From Streptococcus mitis (GTDB lineage: Bacteria > Bacillota > Bacilli > Lactobacillales > Streptococcaceae), in NCBI RefSeq assembly GCF_946190065.1, contig NZ_CAMHZD010000015.1, positions 1-55,699 on the forward strand: 55,699 nt of DNA, written 5' to 3'. This document shows, one piece after another, positions 8,301 through 15,873 of this stretch; positions within the stretch are counted from its first letter, which is position 1, and every line of letters begins with the position of its first letter. The notes below the pieces were generated by a model that searched no databases, was not told the origin of the DNA, and worked only from the letters and a program-made list of their open reading frames with translations. A program made the position numbers and the translations under genes.

Positions 8301-10859
8301 TTTAATACCGTTTACACGGTTGTCTTTTGACCATTCTTCAAATAAATATCCATTTTTAGCAACAAGTGAATGACCATAGGCATCGGTAGTTATCAGTTGA
8401 CGAACACCATTTACTGTTCCATATAACTTTGTCTTTTTCCAGCCATTATTAGTGTCTTCCGGTGTATCTGATACGAATTCTAGATTTGTTACTCCAGCAG
8501 GTAATACAATTGTTTCTAAACCTGCAGTAGAATGGTTAAATCCTAAATAGATGTCACGGCCTTCACCATCCACTAACTTACGAGTACCATCTTCTAGGTC
8601 TTTAAACATTCCTGCTTTTGTTGTCGTTGATAACGCTCCAGATTTATCATACACATATGGATTACCTGATTCATCAAGTGCTAAAGCTTTACTTTTCTCT
8701 GAAACTACTACCTTATAACCATCTGCAGATGTTAAATAGTAACGAGTATAAGAATTAGCTCCCTCTTGAACGGTTTCTTCTTGAACTTGCTTTGTTCTAT
8801 TGATAATAATAGGGTTCCCTTTACTGTCAAGATATGCATCACCATTATTATCGGTTACAACTAAGTTACCGTTTGCTGCTTCTACAACTTTTTTGTTTGC
8901 ATCTACTTGGCGGTTATCCCAGTGTAATTCCATCAATTCTGACCAATTCGAACCATCTGTTTCGAATTGTGAAAATTCACGATTACCAGATTCATCCCCA
9001 TCAGCTACGATAGCATTAACCGCCACTGGTACACCATTGTATGTAGCACTTAACGATAATGTTACCCCAAAGTTTGAGTTATCACGTGAAGATGTGAAAG
9101 AAACAAGACCGTCACGTTTTTCTCCAGTAGGTTTATAATCAGAGTCTCCCTCCTTATATTCCCTATGCGCAGTGGAAATTCCTGCTTTTTCTAAATAGCT
9201 ATAATCTTTATTGATAGTCGTTAAAAGAATATCTGTTCTTCTTCCACCACCATCTGGAGCATCTACCAAGTTATACAATGAATTACTTTCTGTACCTGTA
9301 GGACTATCTTTTCTATAACGTAAGGTATTTCCTGTGTAACCCTTTTCTTTCGCAAGGTCAGTTGCTACTGTTTTAGGACCTAATTTTGCCACTGTTGCAA
9401 CAAGGTTATATCCTTCAACTTTAGTTGGAACGTTAAATTTCATTCCCTCTTGAAGAACTTCATAAATTTCTCCACCATTTTGGGCACTACCTGAGTAGTA
9501 AATATGTTGCTCATATTTCGCAATTCCCATTTTTAAGAATGCATCGTCAAGAGTACTAATTTTTGTTCCTTTTGCATAAGTAACGCCATCCACTACGTAA
9601 TCTTTACCTAATGTAACTTCACGGTACATTGTGAATTTGCCTGTAAATGTACGACCGGTAGAACCTGTTGTTCCTGTTAATGTTTTATTAACAGCATTAT
9701 CTAAATATTTAACACGAGATGCTGTAGATCCGTCTGTATACGTGATTTTTGCTGTAGCAAAATCAAACCAGTTAATAGAATCTGATAATTGTTCTAAGTT
9801 TTTAGCTCCTGCTGTAGAAGTTACAACATTCCCCGGTGAAAAACTTACACTTGGACTTCCGTCAGCATATTTAATCGTTACGCCACCAGCATTCCCATTT
9901 GCGCCCGTTCTAGACACAATGATTTGGTCTTCAGAAGTTAAACCTGGGTTAGCATTACGAACATTTCTGATGATTGTTAATTCTTCTTCATCATCAAGTT
10001 CCATAGGGTTTTTGATTACTGTAAGTTCTTTTGGTGGGTTGTTTTTAGCACCAGCGTTTTCAGCATTTGTTTCTGCCAATACTGCCTCAACCTTACCGAT
10101 ATGTCCACCACGTTTCATCTCTGCATACACTGCTTCAATGGCTGATGAGATACGTTGCAGTTGGGCATCTAGTTCTGCCTTTGTAATTTCTCCAGCTTCA
10201 AGAGCTTTCTTCGAAGCAGCAATTTCAGTCTTAGCTGTCGCTACTGCAGCAGCAATAGCTTCTTTAGAAGACTTATCTTCAACTTTTTTCTCAGCATAGT
10301 TTGCTGCAGTTGTATTAAGAACTTCAGCTTCAGAAGTCAATTGTTCAAGGATTTTCTTTGTAGCAGTAATTGGATTTTCTGCTTTCTTTTCATCCTTTTT
10401 ATCAGCTTTTTCATCAACTGTTTTATCAACTTTTTTGTCTGTTGAAGGAGCAGTTAGTGTTGCTTTTTCTTTGTCAGATACTTCTGTTTTTTCAGCTGTA
10501 TCTGTTTCAGATGCTTTTTCATCCTTTTTAGATACTTCAGCAGCTAACTTCGCGATTTCTTCTTCGCTCAACTCTTTTTTATCTAGAACAGGAGCACCTG
10601 TTGTAGCTTCAGTAGCTGGCAAGGTCACATTAGCCGGAGTAGCTGCCGCCTCAGCATCTTTTGAAGTAGGGGTTACGGCTTCTGTTTTATTTTCAGTAGT
10701 TGCTTCTTCTGCCTTGGCAGTCGTTTGGGCAGCACCCAAAATCAAGGCTGTCCCCAACAACACACTCGCAGCACCAAAATGGTACTTACGAATAGAGAAA
10801 CGTTGGCTTAAGCCATACCAATCAAAAGATTTATTTTTTTGTCTTTTTGATTTATACAT
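1..10859 (-). CDS. Giant fibrillar surface adhesin, CshA-like with Mub-type repeats (3' end outside window)
   Basis: The frame from ATG 10859 appears open to the window edge (about 3619 codons; I read most of it and saw no stop). The SD AAAGGAAAG lies just upstream. Residues 1-48 form a signal of the YSIRK class (variant FSIRKYHFGAAS, residues 21-32), used for septal secretion and normally paired with a sortase LPXTG anchor, which would be off-window. Next come an acidic Lys/Glu/Thr stretch, an Ala-rich helical segment (about 180-290), a non-repetitive region resembling the CshA adhesive part, and a GEVED-type domain (about 1136-1230, GWVDFDGNGKFD and SGEVEDF). CshA-type fibril modules follow with signatures FKPEIGFVGKAKG and FTPHPSFVGVGTG (to about 1853). 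From there to the edge are Mub-B2-like repeats (RTIxYxY...TYGDW) and MucBP-like units (KDGSQVAV) joined by Pro-rich linkers. A 257-residue coiled coil interrupts one B2 repeat. Likely role, by family: adhesion to host or partner bacteria. The family call is by motif only; the ligand is unknown. Confidence 0.88.
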   Translation of the reverse strand, partial: MYKSKRQKNKSFDWYGLSQRFSIRKYHFGAASVLLGTALILGAAQTTAKAEEATTENKTEAVTPTSKDAEAAATPANVTLPATEATTGAPVLDKKELSEEEIAKLAAEVSKKDEKASETDTAEKTEVSDKEKATLTAPSTDKKVDKTVDEKADKKDEKKAENPITATKKILEQLTSEAEVLNTTAANYAEKKVEDKSSKEAIAAAVATAKTEIAASKKALEAGEITKAELDAQLQRISSAIEAVYAEMKRGGHIGKVEAVLAETNAENAGAKNNPPKELTVIKNPMELDDEEELTIIRNVRNANPGLTSEDQIIVSRTGANGNAGGVTIKYADGSPSVSFSPGNVVTSTAGAKNLEQLSDSINWFDFATAKITYTDGSTASRVKYLDNAVNKTLTGTTGSTGRTFTGKFTMYREVTLGKDYVVDGVTYAKGTKISTLDDAFLKMGIAKYEQHIYYSGSAQNGGEIYEVLQEGMKFNVPTKVEGYNLVATVAKLGPKTVATDLAKEKGYTGNTLRYRKDSPTGTESNSLYNLVDAPDGGGRRTDILLTTINKDYSYLEKAGISTAHREYKEGDSDYKPTGEKRDGLVSFTSSRDNSNFGVTLSLSATYNGVPVAVNAIVADGDESGNREFSQFETDGSNWSELMELHWDNRQVDANKKVVEAANGNLVVTDNNGDAYLDSKGNPIIINRTKQVQEETVQEGANSYTRYYLTSADGYKVVVSEKSKALALDESGNPYVYDKSGALSTTTKAGMFKDLEDGTRKLVDGEGRDIYLGFNHSTAGLETIVLPAGVTNLEFVSDTPEDTNNGWKKTKLYGTVNGVRQLITTDAYGHSLVAKNGYLFEEWSKDNRVNGIKFGKLEKNAPRVASAGDLSDFAAYGYNPSEWATNKEVYGSKQFGSNITAFSSKNKLPIALTQDVKTLSFYGNSSSSVSGVVGFIIYDGGDAPASYGSAQHIIGNFNKTVKGREVTATQPYIGSQPADVDFRSSVNEPSGAWTLDDLVHTEKYHELSIGADATEDSQRKRVTNQQGDEGVFLITSTGNAVIRKDNGQQIAVKQGEVLTTIDERTQTPVTGIYNQATRMLGIGALPDEGVNQLIDPEAVDDKGEKVGSKEYTLRQASDTEYVLYGVRANPGQYNEKAYLRGWVDFDGNGKFDSYEESELIEVTPDKKTYNIKFKNTPQLLDTSIDKVGIRLRIALPVKNEKGQEEKQLASPTGVEASGEVEDFQTHVVHFPRGTRHESKDYQGQEQTVKIPTNAMFIANGKSKDSGYTNWAQINNAELSPKIVLTDKVVNPATTESVDPNSIKDSTELGNKGIVSSLRKNADGSIYTNADGNVFIDKKDETVLTGKLVKVKDKNNNVLGTALEVVNPNNKKTEYLLAEYNEYDSVGNKVGTYKINPATSGGNKEIAGGFYETTVTFKPEIGFVGKAKGIAIRAWDDNNNSTGWEASDQTIAQSQRSTTLADKDRITGNVNDGVNNYKSMDTTYIPTVIDIKPVGKDETTIDEQGKKQSATPRIPDHGTVESINNEHIDEAKIDKAHVLIDKSKPIKFATTESTAAKTYTEDTKVTEETVVTYEDGGTETFKPVDKIPAGAVVFDKNQSYPVTGTGNITVNKVNYGGGAVPQGAILTGSEPTAPVPVTVLRNGVEVIVPTGEKLKKGDQLVTPLPVHGGAQRTEWTITYQKGETIPGKRTSTDLILANEITVDQLLGKKGDSITFDGKTYTNNNDTIPKGTKTRGTEKDLLTKKLPKATHVNPTTGEVTTVERRYTKVTDTEIVIENEGTYTLVPKTKTNEKGETVYEDAEIVFTPHPSFVGVGTGVTIKQPDVDYDHPDKNDSVRSRYGTDYGYAKYTPTVTPNLTATITRKIHYVYEGDASVPPQDKTPILTIDGKPVTNEQTLTYNRDYIVMSQDGQTEKDITVATEMTLESPITVDRYVRKATGEVVKEATQVTQLKPGDVVKAGTQLPAGTVIVGAWKPINPENDHFTSIISPTLKGYTAEVQLPVTEYTKKENNGVQTHVRNTNSTPVGTYTPTIKDGEVNTKDVGAYDPLVSAVTADNQDDFDVYVYYKADKQVARVVYIDMDATNNDRQGVLEVHTGSTLEAKAAADAQDSSVIKKEELNGDSATRIKYSTAATIAKFEAMGYELKRDGFTNDDNGDRVVGGRKFDEESVADSANAGEKPQNQTFYVFLGHKRDTGAKTEEESVTRTINYKYKKDNTKAADSVTETLNFKREITIDMALAAAEFKAETATFNAENTKATQKEKDDAQRAYNLAEKDYNAAAEKVKVDKTTSTALSDADKALVTAEKALSDAKKANAAIILAAESTQAQRDAKAAAQEAVQAAQTAYDNAVSSRDTARTNYLSANNSDLAKKVVEAQKALDAENVKVAAAKAAYEAKDKDTTASAADKQAALDKFVDAKATAKVAATKVAEAKTALENAQNEAESLKDAKEAEATKNTEIQSRALTTEEAKTAARNAYYDAIIAKVKEEAKKETPDKNKLAVVSFGEWKALGSTATNLPANEQLSDSEKLSDNAFNHVTSPTIAGYVADKVSIDRTDAIDPLAADYSVDVFYVQGEQRATVKFVEVDPTNTNTVVTPGVAEDLVEVGKTGDNFATLTTDAVAATIKKLQDKGYTLVSNGFANPGEGVNNTTFDNDPEVNQEFVVKVKATDVDIPSFDPTKPSSNENPKPTPGVTPIDPSNPSGPKWTEDLIKAVKVQEEVTRTIKYVYEDGTEVPAEKLTDVADKKVKTLTFTRPGKINVVTGEITYGDWSANQTFEKVTSPTIENYTAAVAGVTPTTPDVPTKEVAATDKDIEEVVVYKTKVITVDPNSPSYKEPKKDQPIDPTDPNSPKWTDELLAKLKNTEKVTRTISYVYSEDANKLNQAEKDGNKGGANVVKDNTEVTPFVTEVNFTRVAKVNPVTNEITYEDWKPTTPAGATAPDDTLEGKATVPVIPGYVATADVEKSKTDVTSVKAEDKDITDKVVYEALGKYVPVVPEGFTPPTIENPQYPNNNDDPSKPGDPTTTTTIPYVPGTTPVGPDGQPLKPKVEGDPKQGYVPPAPTTPTGDTTIVYVKDGSQVAVTKFVDVDGKGLEPSVVDTGDTGKAFTKDADVTAAINKILARGYEKVANVNAGEKDYPSTDAEKVFDADAKTNQEFTVTFKPIVKEVPVDPATPGTKPQPGQPVDPSNPTGPKWPNSVKDLKNSDTVKRTIKYVYEDGTPVIDPATGAQKVVEQTAEFTRTANVNLVTGDITYGDWTPAKELVAVASPTATDIPAVANYIVSTATVPAVTVAAEADDITETVVYRKAKPVTITPTDNVPNDDPSTPVDPNNPIQPGKPIDPNNPDGPKWTKDLIDKLRDARSETVTRTITYKYSDVTSELKAEDAAKAGQLAADTVTNTVTFKRPVTIDPITKEFTYGDWVATNGTTLAGKADLPVVAGYVATGDVEASKKNVENVKATDKDITENVVYKTVGKYVPVIPDGITPPANTNVDPKPYNNDPQDGSKVKDPDPTNPVVPGTTTPIVPQIPGTTPVGPDGKPLKPVDSNDLSKGYVPPTPTDPTKDTSIIYVKDGSQVAVVHFVDEKGNSVNESVVETGDTGKEISKSNVDSIKAKLEAKGYEVVA
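3390..4160 (-). other. Ala/Lys/Glu-rich coiled-coil segment inside the adhesin
   Basis: About 257 residues dense in Ala, Lys, Glu and Asp with heptad-like spacing (for example DKALVTAEKALSDAKKA and AKVAATKVAEAKTALE). The segment sits between the strand ending LNFKREITID and the strand VVSFGEW. In the other repeats those two strands are separated only by a 4-6 residue turn such as PITKEF. Composition and boundaries are read from the translation; the coiled-coil state is inferred. Confidence 0.75.
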
Positions 10860-10884
10860 AATGTTAACTTTCCTTTTTTAATTA

Positions 10885-10901
10885 TGTAACTGCAAGTTAC
10901 A
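10885..10901. promoter_or_regulatory. 17-bp dyad in the adhesin 5' leader (operator candidate)
   Basis: TGTAACT-GCA-AGTTACA is a perfect 7-bp inverted repeat with a 3-bp centre. It lies between the predicted transcription start and the SD of the giant adhesin. The size and symmetry fit a dimeric regulator site. I cannot assign a regulator; it does not match the CodY or cop-box consensus. Confidence 0.45.
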
Positions 10902-10915
10902 GTTATATAGTATAT

Positions 10916-10944
10916 ATTTTATCACAAAAACACTATCAGTTCAA
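10916..10944 (-). promoter_or_regulatory. Promoter of the giant adhesin
   Basis: On the minus strand, TTGAAC (10939-10944), a 17-bp spacer, then TAAAAT (10916-10921). It fires toward the adhesin with a leader of about 50 nt. The TA tract at 10955-10975 lies just upstream in UP-element position. Confidence 0.6.
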
Positions 10945-10954
10945 GAAAAATAAT

Positions 10955-10975
10955 TATATATATATATATATATAT
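10955..10975. repeat. (TA)10 simple-sequence tract between divergent promoters
   Basis: An uninterrupted alternating T-A run of 21 bp in the 205-bp region between the divergent adhesin gene and pepX. Tracts of this kind can change length by slipped-strand mispairing. It sits about 11 bp upstream of the adhesin -35 and about 31 bp upstream of the pepX -35. Confidence 0.85.
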
Positions 10976-11006
10976 CAATACATTTTTGTTGTTTTTGATT
11001 TTATCT

Positions 11007-11035
11007 TTGGTATTTTTTTAATTTTTTGATATAAT
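11007..11035 (+). promoter_or_regulatory. Promoter of pepX
   Basis: TTGGTA (11007-11012), 17-bp spacer, TATAAT (11030-11035), followed by the pepX SD CTGGAGG before ATG 11066. Confidence 0.5.
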
Positions 11036-11065
11036 AAATTAAAGTATAATTTCACTGGAGGTTCT

Positions 11066-13348
11066 ATGCGTTTTAATCAATTCAGCTATTTAGCGCTACC
11101 TAGAGATACAATTATCTTTGAATTAAAAAAGTATGGATTTGATTTACCAGTCAACATTACAAATAAACAAATGCTTGAAGCGTTTCTTATTCGTTTCTTT
11201 TTTAATTTTAAAAACAGCTCCTATCCTCTATCAAGTTTAGCAGTTGATACAGAAACTGACTTATTGACATTTTTTCAATCAGATAAAGAGTTGACTGCAG
11301 ATATTTTCTATACTGTGGCTTTTCAACTTTTAGGTTTTTCTTATTTGGTTGACTTTGAAGACAGTGATGTTTTCCGTAAAGAAACTGGTTTTCCCATCGT
11401 ATACGGTGATTTGATTGAAAATCTCTATCAATTACTCAATACTCGCACTAAAAAAGGGAATACTCTTATCGACCAACTTGTTAGTGACGGTCTTATTCCT
11501 GAGGATAATGACTATCACTACTTTAACGGTAAGAGTTTGGCTACTTTTTCTAGCCATGATGTCATTCGAGAAGTCGTTTACGTTGAGTCTCGTGTCGATA
11601 CTGACCAAAAAGGTCTACCAGACCTAGTCAAGGTTAGCATTATTCGTCCTCGTTATGACGGACAAATCCCTGCCATCATGACAGCTAGTCCCTACCATCA
11701 GGGAACAAATGACAAGGCGAGCGACAAGGCTCTCTACAAGATGGAGAGCGAGCTCGAGGTTAAGCCTGCTCATAGGATTGAGCTAGAAAAACCTCAAGTC
11801 AATCTTGTCCAACCTCAAGGCCAAGCTGAGCTTGTGTCAGAAGCTGAGGAAAGGCTAACGCACATCAACGCTAGTTATACACTCAACGACTACTTCCTTC
11901 CACGAGGTTTTGCTAATCTATATGTTTCAGGGGTTGGTACCAAAGACTCTACTGGTTTCATGACTAATGGGGACTACCAGCAAATCGAGGCTTATAAAAA
12001 TGTCATAGATTGGCTTAATGGTCGTTGCCGTGCCTTTATCGACCACACGCGCCAGCGTCAAGTTAAGGCTGACTGGTCAAATGGAAAAGTCGCTACAACT
12101 GGACTATCCTATCTAGGTACCATGTCTAATGGTCTAGCGACCACAGGTGTCGATGGTTTAGAAGTTATCATTGCCGAGGCAGGCATTTCATCATGGTACA
12201 ACTACTATCGTGAAAACGGTCTGGTGACTAGCCCAGGTGGTTATCCTGGTGAGGACTTTGACTCCCTTGCTGAGCTAACCTACTCTCGGAATCTCTTGGC
12301 TGGCGATTATATTCGTGGCAATGAAGCTCACCAAGCTGACTTAGAAAAAGTAAAAGAGCAACTGGATCGCAAGTCTGGCGACTACAATCAATTTTGGCAT
12401 GATCGCAACTATTTGCTCAATGCCCATAAGGTAAAAGCAGAGGTTGTCTTTACTCATGGTTCTCAGGATTGGAATGTCAAACCACTTCATGTTTACCAGA
12501 TGTTCCATGCCCTGCCTGCTCATATCAACAAGCATCTCTTTTTCCATAATGGCGCCCATGTGTATATGAACAACTGGCAGTCTATTGACTTCCGTGAGTC
12601 CATGAATGCCTTATTGACTAAAAAATTGCTGGGACAGGAAACGAATTACCAACTGCCTACTGTTATCTGGCAGGACAATACAGCCCCTCAGACTTGGTTA
12701 TCACTTGATAACTTCGGTGGGCAAGATAACTTTGAAACCTTTTCACTTAGGCAAGAAGAGCAAGTCATTCAAAACCAGTACTCAGATAAGGATTTTGAGC
12801 GCTATGGTAAAACCTACCAGACCTTCAATACGGAACTTTATCAAGGAAAAGTCAATCAAATTACAATTGACCTTCCTGTGATCAAAGACATTCACTTGAA
12901 CGGTCGAGCTCAACTCAATCTTCGCATCAAATCCAGCACAAACAAGGGTTTATTATCAGCCCAACTGCTAGAATTTGGACAGAAAAAATACCTACAACCT
13001 TATCCAGCTGTTTTAAGTGCTAGAACCATTGACAATGGTCGCTACCACATGTTGGAAAATCTCTGTGAATTACCATTTCGTGAAAATCAACAGCGAGTCG
13101 TGACAAAAGGCTACCTTAATTTACAGAATAGAAATGATTTACTGTTAGTAGAGGATATTAAGGCAGATGAATGGATGGATATCCAGTTTGAACTGCAACC
13201 GACTATTTACAAGTTAAAAGAAGGAGATACTCTTCGTTTAGTACTCTATACTACTGACTTTGAAATCACCGTCCGTGACAATACCGCTTACCACCTGACT
13301 GTTGATCTTGAACAGTCTACACTTATCTTACCTTGTCAAAAGGTATAA
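11066..13348 (+). CDS. pepX: Xaa-Pro dipeptidyl-peptidase PepX
   Basis: A serine peptidase (S15 family) that removes X-Pro dipeptides from the N-terminus of Pro-rich peptides, mainly in the cytoplasm. The 760 residues match the usual streptococcal/lactococcal length of about 757-763. The N-terminal helical region leads into an alpha/beta hydrolase core. The nucleophile elbow is GLSYLGT, the acid lies in [10 protein letters not shown], and the catalytic His in [11 protein letters not shown] beta-rich C-terminal domain follows (about 560-760). CTGGAGG precedes the ATG at normal distance, with its own promoter at 11007-11035. It is divergent from the adhesin. A decayed second copy of its 3' end lies just downstream. 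Confidence 0.96.
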   Translation: MRFNQFSYLALPRDTIIFELKKYGFDLPVNITNKQMLEAFLIRFFFNFKNSSYPLSSLAVDTETDLLTFFQSDKELTADIFYTVAFQLLGFSYLVDFEDSDVFRKETGFPIVYGDLIENLYQLLNTRTKKGNTLIDQLVSDGLIPEDNDYHYFNGKSLATFSSHDVIREVVYVESRVDTDQKGLPDLVKVSIIRPRYDGQIPAIMTASPYHQGTNDKASDKALYKMESELEVKPAHRIELEKPQVNLVQPQGQAELVSEAEERLTHINASYTLNDYFLPRGFANLYVSGVGTKDSTGFMTNGDYQQIEAYKNVIDWLNGRCRAFIDHTRQRQVKADWSNGKVATTGLSYLGTMSNGLATTGVDGLEVIIAEAGISSWYNYYRENGLVTSPGGYPGEDFDSLAELTYSRNLLAGDYIRGNEAHQADLEKVKEQLDRKSGDYNQFWHDRNYLLNAHKVKAEVVFTHGSQDWNVKPLHVYQMFHALPAHINKHLFFHNGAHVYMNNWQSIDFRESMNALLTKKLLGQETNYQLPTVIWQDNTAPQTWLSLDNFGGQDNFETFSLRQEEQVIQNQYSDKDFERYGKTYQTFNTELYQGKVNQITIDLPVIKDIHLNGRAQLNLRIKSSTNKGLLSAQLLEFGQKKYLQPYPAVLSARTIDNGRYHMLENLCELPFRENQQRVVTKGYLNLQNRNDLLLVEDIKADEWMDIQFELQPTIYKLKEGDTLRLVLYTTDFEITVRDNTAYHLTVDLEQSTLILPCQKV

Positions 13349-13510
13349 TGTAACAGACTTTCAGTATGGAAAGATTTCCACTTGAAGAGTCTAAGGAAAC
13401 ATAAACTTAGTATCAAATGCAATCCCGATATAGGCTTATGATAGGTCTACACGGAAGCTTTGACAAAAGATACTAAAACCCTAACCAACATGTGTACTCA
13501 TTAATAATAC
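13349..13510. other. Spacer between pepX and its decayed 3' copy, no gene seen
   Basis: About 160 bp with stops in all frames and no convincing terminator. I could not align this stretch to any part of pepX or to another gene in the window. Confidence 0.5.
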
Positions 13511-13797
13511 TCGCTACCACACCACATGTTGAAAAATCTTTGTGAATTAACATTAATCATAAATTCACAATAAGTCGTGACAAAAGGCTACCCTAATTGA
13601 ATGATTTACTGTTAGTAGAGGACACCAATGTAGATAAACGGATAGATACCCAATTCATCTACACTCAACTAGTGACAAGTTAAAAGAGTGGGATTTTCTC
13701 CATTTAGTCCTATACTACTGACTTTGAAATCATCATACGTGACAATACCGCTTACCACCCGACTGACGATTTCGTTCAGTCCACGCTTTCTGTACCT
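13511..13797 (+). pseudogene. Decayed tandem duplicate of the pepX 3' end
   Basis: This stretch aligns along its length with the last 295 bp or so of pepX (13040-13333) at an offset near 470 bp. Shared blocks include CGCTACCAC, GTCGTGACAAAAGGCTACC, ATGATTTACTGTTAGTAGAG, ACTGACTTTGAAATCA and GTGACAATACCGCTTACCAC. Many substitutions, small indels and stops destroy the frame, so it encodes nothing. It ends about 20 bp before the start of the ArgR-family gene. It is a relic of a partial tandem duplication or of recombination with a diverged allele. Confidence 0.85.
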
Positions 13798-13817
13798 AGT
13801 ACAAGGAGTAATATTTT

Positions 13818-14288
13818 ATGAATAAATCTGAACACCGACACCAACTCATACGAGCTCTTGTAACGAAAAACAAGATTCATACTCAAGCTGAGCTACAAGC
13901 TCTTCTTGCTGATAATGATATTCAAGTTACACAAGCTACACTTTCGAGAGATATTAAAAGCATGAACCTCTCAAAAGTACGAGAAGAAGACAACTCTTAC
14001 TACGTGCTCAATACAGGTTCTATCTCAAAATGGGAAAAACGTCTCGAAATTTACATGGAAGATGCTCTTGTCTTGATGCGCCCAGTTCAACATCAAGTCC
14101 TACTAAAAACTCTTCCTGGACTTGCCCAATCCTTTGGTTCTATCATTGATGCCTTGAGCTTCCCCGACGCTATTGCTAGCCTCTGTGGCGATGATGTCTG
14201 TCTTGTCATCTGTGAAGATGCAGAAGCTGCTCAAAAATGCTTTGAAGAATTGAAAAAATTCGCTCCACCATTTTTCTTTGAAGAATAA
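13818..14288 (+). CDS. ArgR/AhrC-family transcriptional regulator
   Basis: 156 residues, the normal size. The N-terminal winged helix (about 1-70) has the ArgR signature QATLSRDIKSMNLSKVREE. The C-terminal oligomerisation and arginine-binding half has the conserved GDD (SLCGDDVCLVICED). Family members are arginine-responsive hexamers that control arginine synthesis and catabolism. Mitis-group streptococci carry several paralogues, and I cannot tell from sequence which this is or what it controls. The SD AAGGAG lies 9 nt before the ATG. No clear promoter is visible because the upstream DNA is the decayed pepX copy. Confidence 0.85.
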   Translation: MNKSEHRHQLIRALVTKNKIHTQAELQALLADNDIQVTQATLSRDIKSMNLSKVREEDNSYYVLNTGSISKWEKRLEIYMEDALVLMRPVQHQVLLKTLPGLAQSFGSIIDALSFPDAIASLCGDDVCLVICEDAEAAQKCFEELKKFAPPFFFEE

Positions 14289-14289
14289 G

Positions 14290-14321
14290 AAAATTCCGTG
14301 TCTGATGTGGCACGGAATTTT
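14290..14321. terminator. Bidirectional terminator between the regulator and the obgE-side genes
   Basis: AAAATTCCGTG (14290-14300) pairs perfectly with CACGGAATTTT (14311-14321). It lies between two convergent genes, 2 bp after the regulator stop and 10 bp from the stop of the 52-aa ORF, with A/T runs on both sides. Confidence 0.8.
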
Positions 14322-14331
14322 GTTATATTCT

Positions 14332-14490
14332 TTACTGAGATGGATTTTCTTTTTTAGTTCGTGCCAATCTCAGAGCACGATTTGGATTGAGACGATTAAA
14401 TAGTTCTTCCAATTTCTTTTCATTCCAAACATCTGCAGCGGAAACAAAGTTGCCATCCGCATCTCGGAAAGATATCGGTTTATCTCCCAT
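14332..14490 (-). CDS. 52-aa conserved-looking small protein downstream of obgE
   Basis: A short ORF beginning MGDKPISFRDADGNFVSAAD, with a basic C-terminal helix (NRLNPNRALRLARTKKE). The SD AGGAGAC overlaps the obgE stop region and the ATG follows 9 nt after that stop, so it is probably translated with obgE. It ends just before the bidirectional terminator. It is acidic and mixed at the N-terminus, basic at the C-terminus, with no transmembrane segment. I recognise no function. Confidence 0.7.
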   Translation of the reverse strand: MGDKPISFRDADGNFVSAADVWNEKKLEELFNRLNPNRALRLARTKKENPSQ

Positions 14491-14499
14491 ATCAGTCTC

Positions 14500-15810
14500 C
14501 TAGTCTACAAATTCAAACTCAAATTTACCAATGCGGACCAAATCCCCATCTTTAGCTCCACGCGCACGAAGGGCTTCATCAACCCCCATACCACGAAGCT
14601 GGCGAGCAAATTTCATGACTGATTCGTCACGATCAAAGTTGGTCATATTAAAGAGTTTCATGAGTTTTTCACCAGAAAGCACCCATGTCGCATCGTCATC
14701 ACGACTAATTTCAAAGGCTTTTTCTTCCTCGTCAAATCCATAGTAAACTTCTTCTTCCATATCTGACTCGTCGTAGAGCAAGAATTCTGGTGTCTTGTCT
14801 AGCAATTCAGCTGTAGCATCCAAAAGCGTAGCCAAACCTTGCTTGGTCAATCCAGAAATTGGGAAAATAGCTGGTAACTCTTCAAATTCATCGTAGTTTT
14901 CAGCCAATTTTTTCTTGAATTCTACAAGATTTTCCTGACTCTCAGGCATATCCATCTTATTGGCTACGATAATCTGTGGACGCTCCATCAAACGGAGATT
15001 GTATGACTCTAGCTCTTTATTGATAGCAAGATAATCCTCATATGGATCACGCCCTTCGCTAGCTGACATATCAATGATATGAAGGATGACACGTGTACGC
15101 TCAATGTGACGGAGGAACTGAGTTCCCAAACCGACACCCTGACTAGCCCCTTCAATCAAACCTGGTAAATCAGCTACTGCAAAGGATTCACCTGATTGGG
15201 TACGAACCATACCTAGATTTGGCACAATGGTCGTAAAGTGGTAGGCACCAATTTTAGGCTTAGCTGAGGTGATAACACTTAAAAGTGTTGATTTCCCAAC
15301 AGAGGGGAAGCCTACTAAACCAACATCTGCCAAGATTTTTAATTCCAATTGTAACTCACGTTCCTGACCTGGTTCTCCATTTTCAGAGATTTCCGGTGCA
15401 GGATTTTTTGGTGTTGCAAAGCGGATATTTCCACGACCACCACGACCACCGTGGGCTACAATAAATTCTTGTCCATGTTCAATCAAATCTGTCAAGACCT
15501 TGCCAGTCTCTGCATCACGCACAGTCGTACCTTGCGGCACTCGAACTCTGAGGTCCTCTGCACCACGACCATGCATCCCTTTGGTCATTCCTTTTTCACC
15601 AGAATCAGCCTTAAAATGACGGTTATAACGGAAATCCATCAAGGTACGTAGTCCTTCGTCTACAACGAAGACGACATTCCCTCCACGTCCACCATCACCA
15701 CCCCAAGGACCGCCATTAGGGACATATTTTTCACGACGAAAGGCAACCATGCCATCGCCACCATTACCAGCCTTGACCTTAATCTTGGCCGTATCTAAAA
15801 ACATACTCAT
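14500..15810 (-). CDS. obgE: Obg family GTPase
   Basis: A GTPase that binds 50S precursors and couples ribosome assembly to growth. 436 residues. The Gly-rich Obg fold fills about 1-160 ([22 protein letters not shown]). The G domain carries G1 [10 protein letters not shown]3 [10 protein letters not shown] and G4 NKMD. The C-terminal OCT domain lies at about 354-434 (DVSE-like region ending [11 protein letters not shown]). Two ATGs are two codons apart (15810 and 15804); the first has the better distance to GAGAAG. It lies downstream of a terminator-like hairpin that follows the DUF4044 gene. Confidence 0.95.
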   Translation of the reverse strand: MSMFLDTAKIKVKAGNGGDGMVAFRREKYVPNGGPWGGDGGRGGNVVFVVDEGLRTLMDFRYNRHFKADSGEKGMTKGMHGRGAEDLRVRVPQGTTVRDAETGKVLTDLIEHGQEFIVAHGGRGGRGNIRFATPKNPAPEISENGEPGQERELQLELKILADVGLVGFPSVGKSTLLSVITSAKPKIGAYHFTTIVPNLGMVRTQSGESFAVADLPGLIEGASQGVGLGTQFLRHIERTRVILHIIDMSASEGRDPYEDYLAINKELESYNLRLMERPQIIVANKMDMPESQENLVEFKKKLAENYDEFEELPAIFPISGLTKQGLATLLDATAELLDKTPEFLLYDESDMEEEVYYGFDEEEKAFEISRDDDATWVLSGEKLMKLFNMTNFDRDESVMKFARQLRGMGVDEALRARGAKDGDLVRIGKFEFEFVD

Positions 15811-15828
15811 TTTTTCTTCTCACTTTAA

Positions 15829-15849
15829 AAAAGGGCTGGGAAATCCCAG
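15829..15849 (-). terminator. Terminator downstream of the DUF4044 gene
   Basis: On the minus strand CTGGGATTTCCCAG (15836-15849) is followed by CCCTTTTTT. It ends the DUF4044 transcript and separates it from obgE. Confidence 0.6.
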
Positions 15850-15873
15850 TCACTAAATTTTCTTGAATCTATT

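Noticed and set aside
10787-10794. TACGAATA octamer on the plus strand, like a SigX cin-box
   Set aside because: It is the complement of the codons for the SIRK signal motif, points toward pepX 270 bp away, and lacks a T-rich lead-in.
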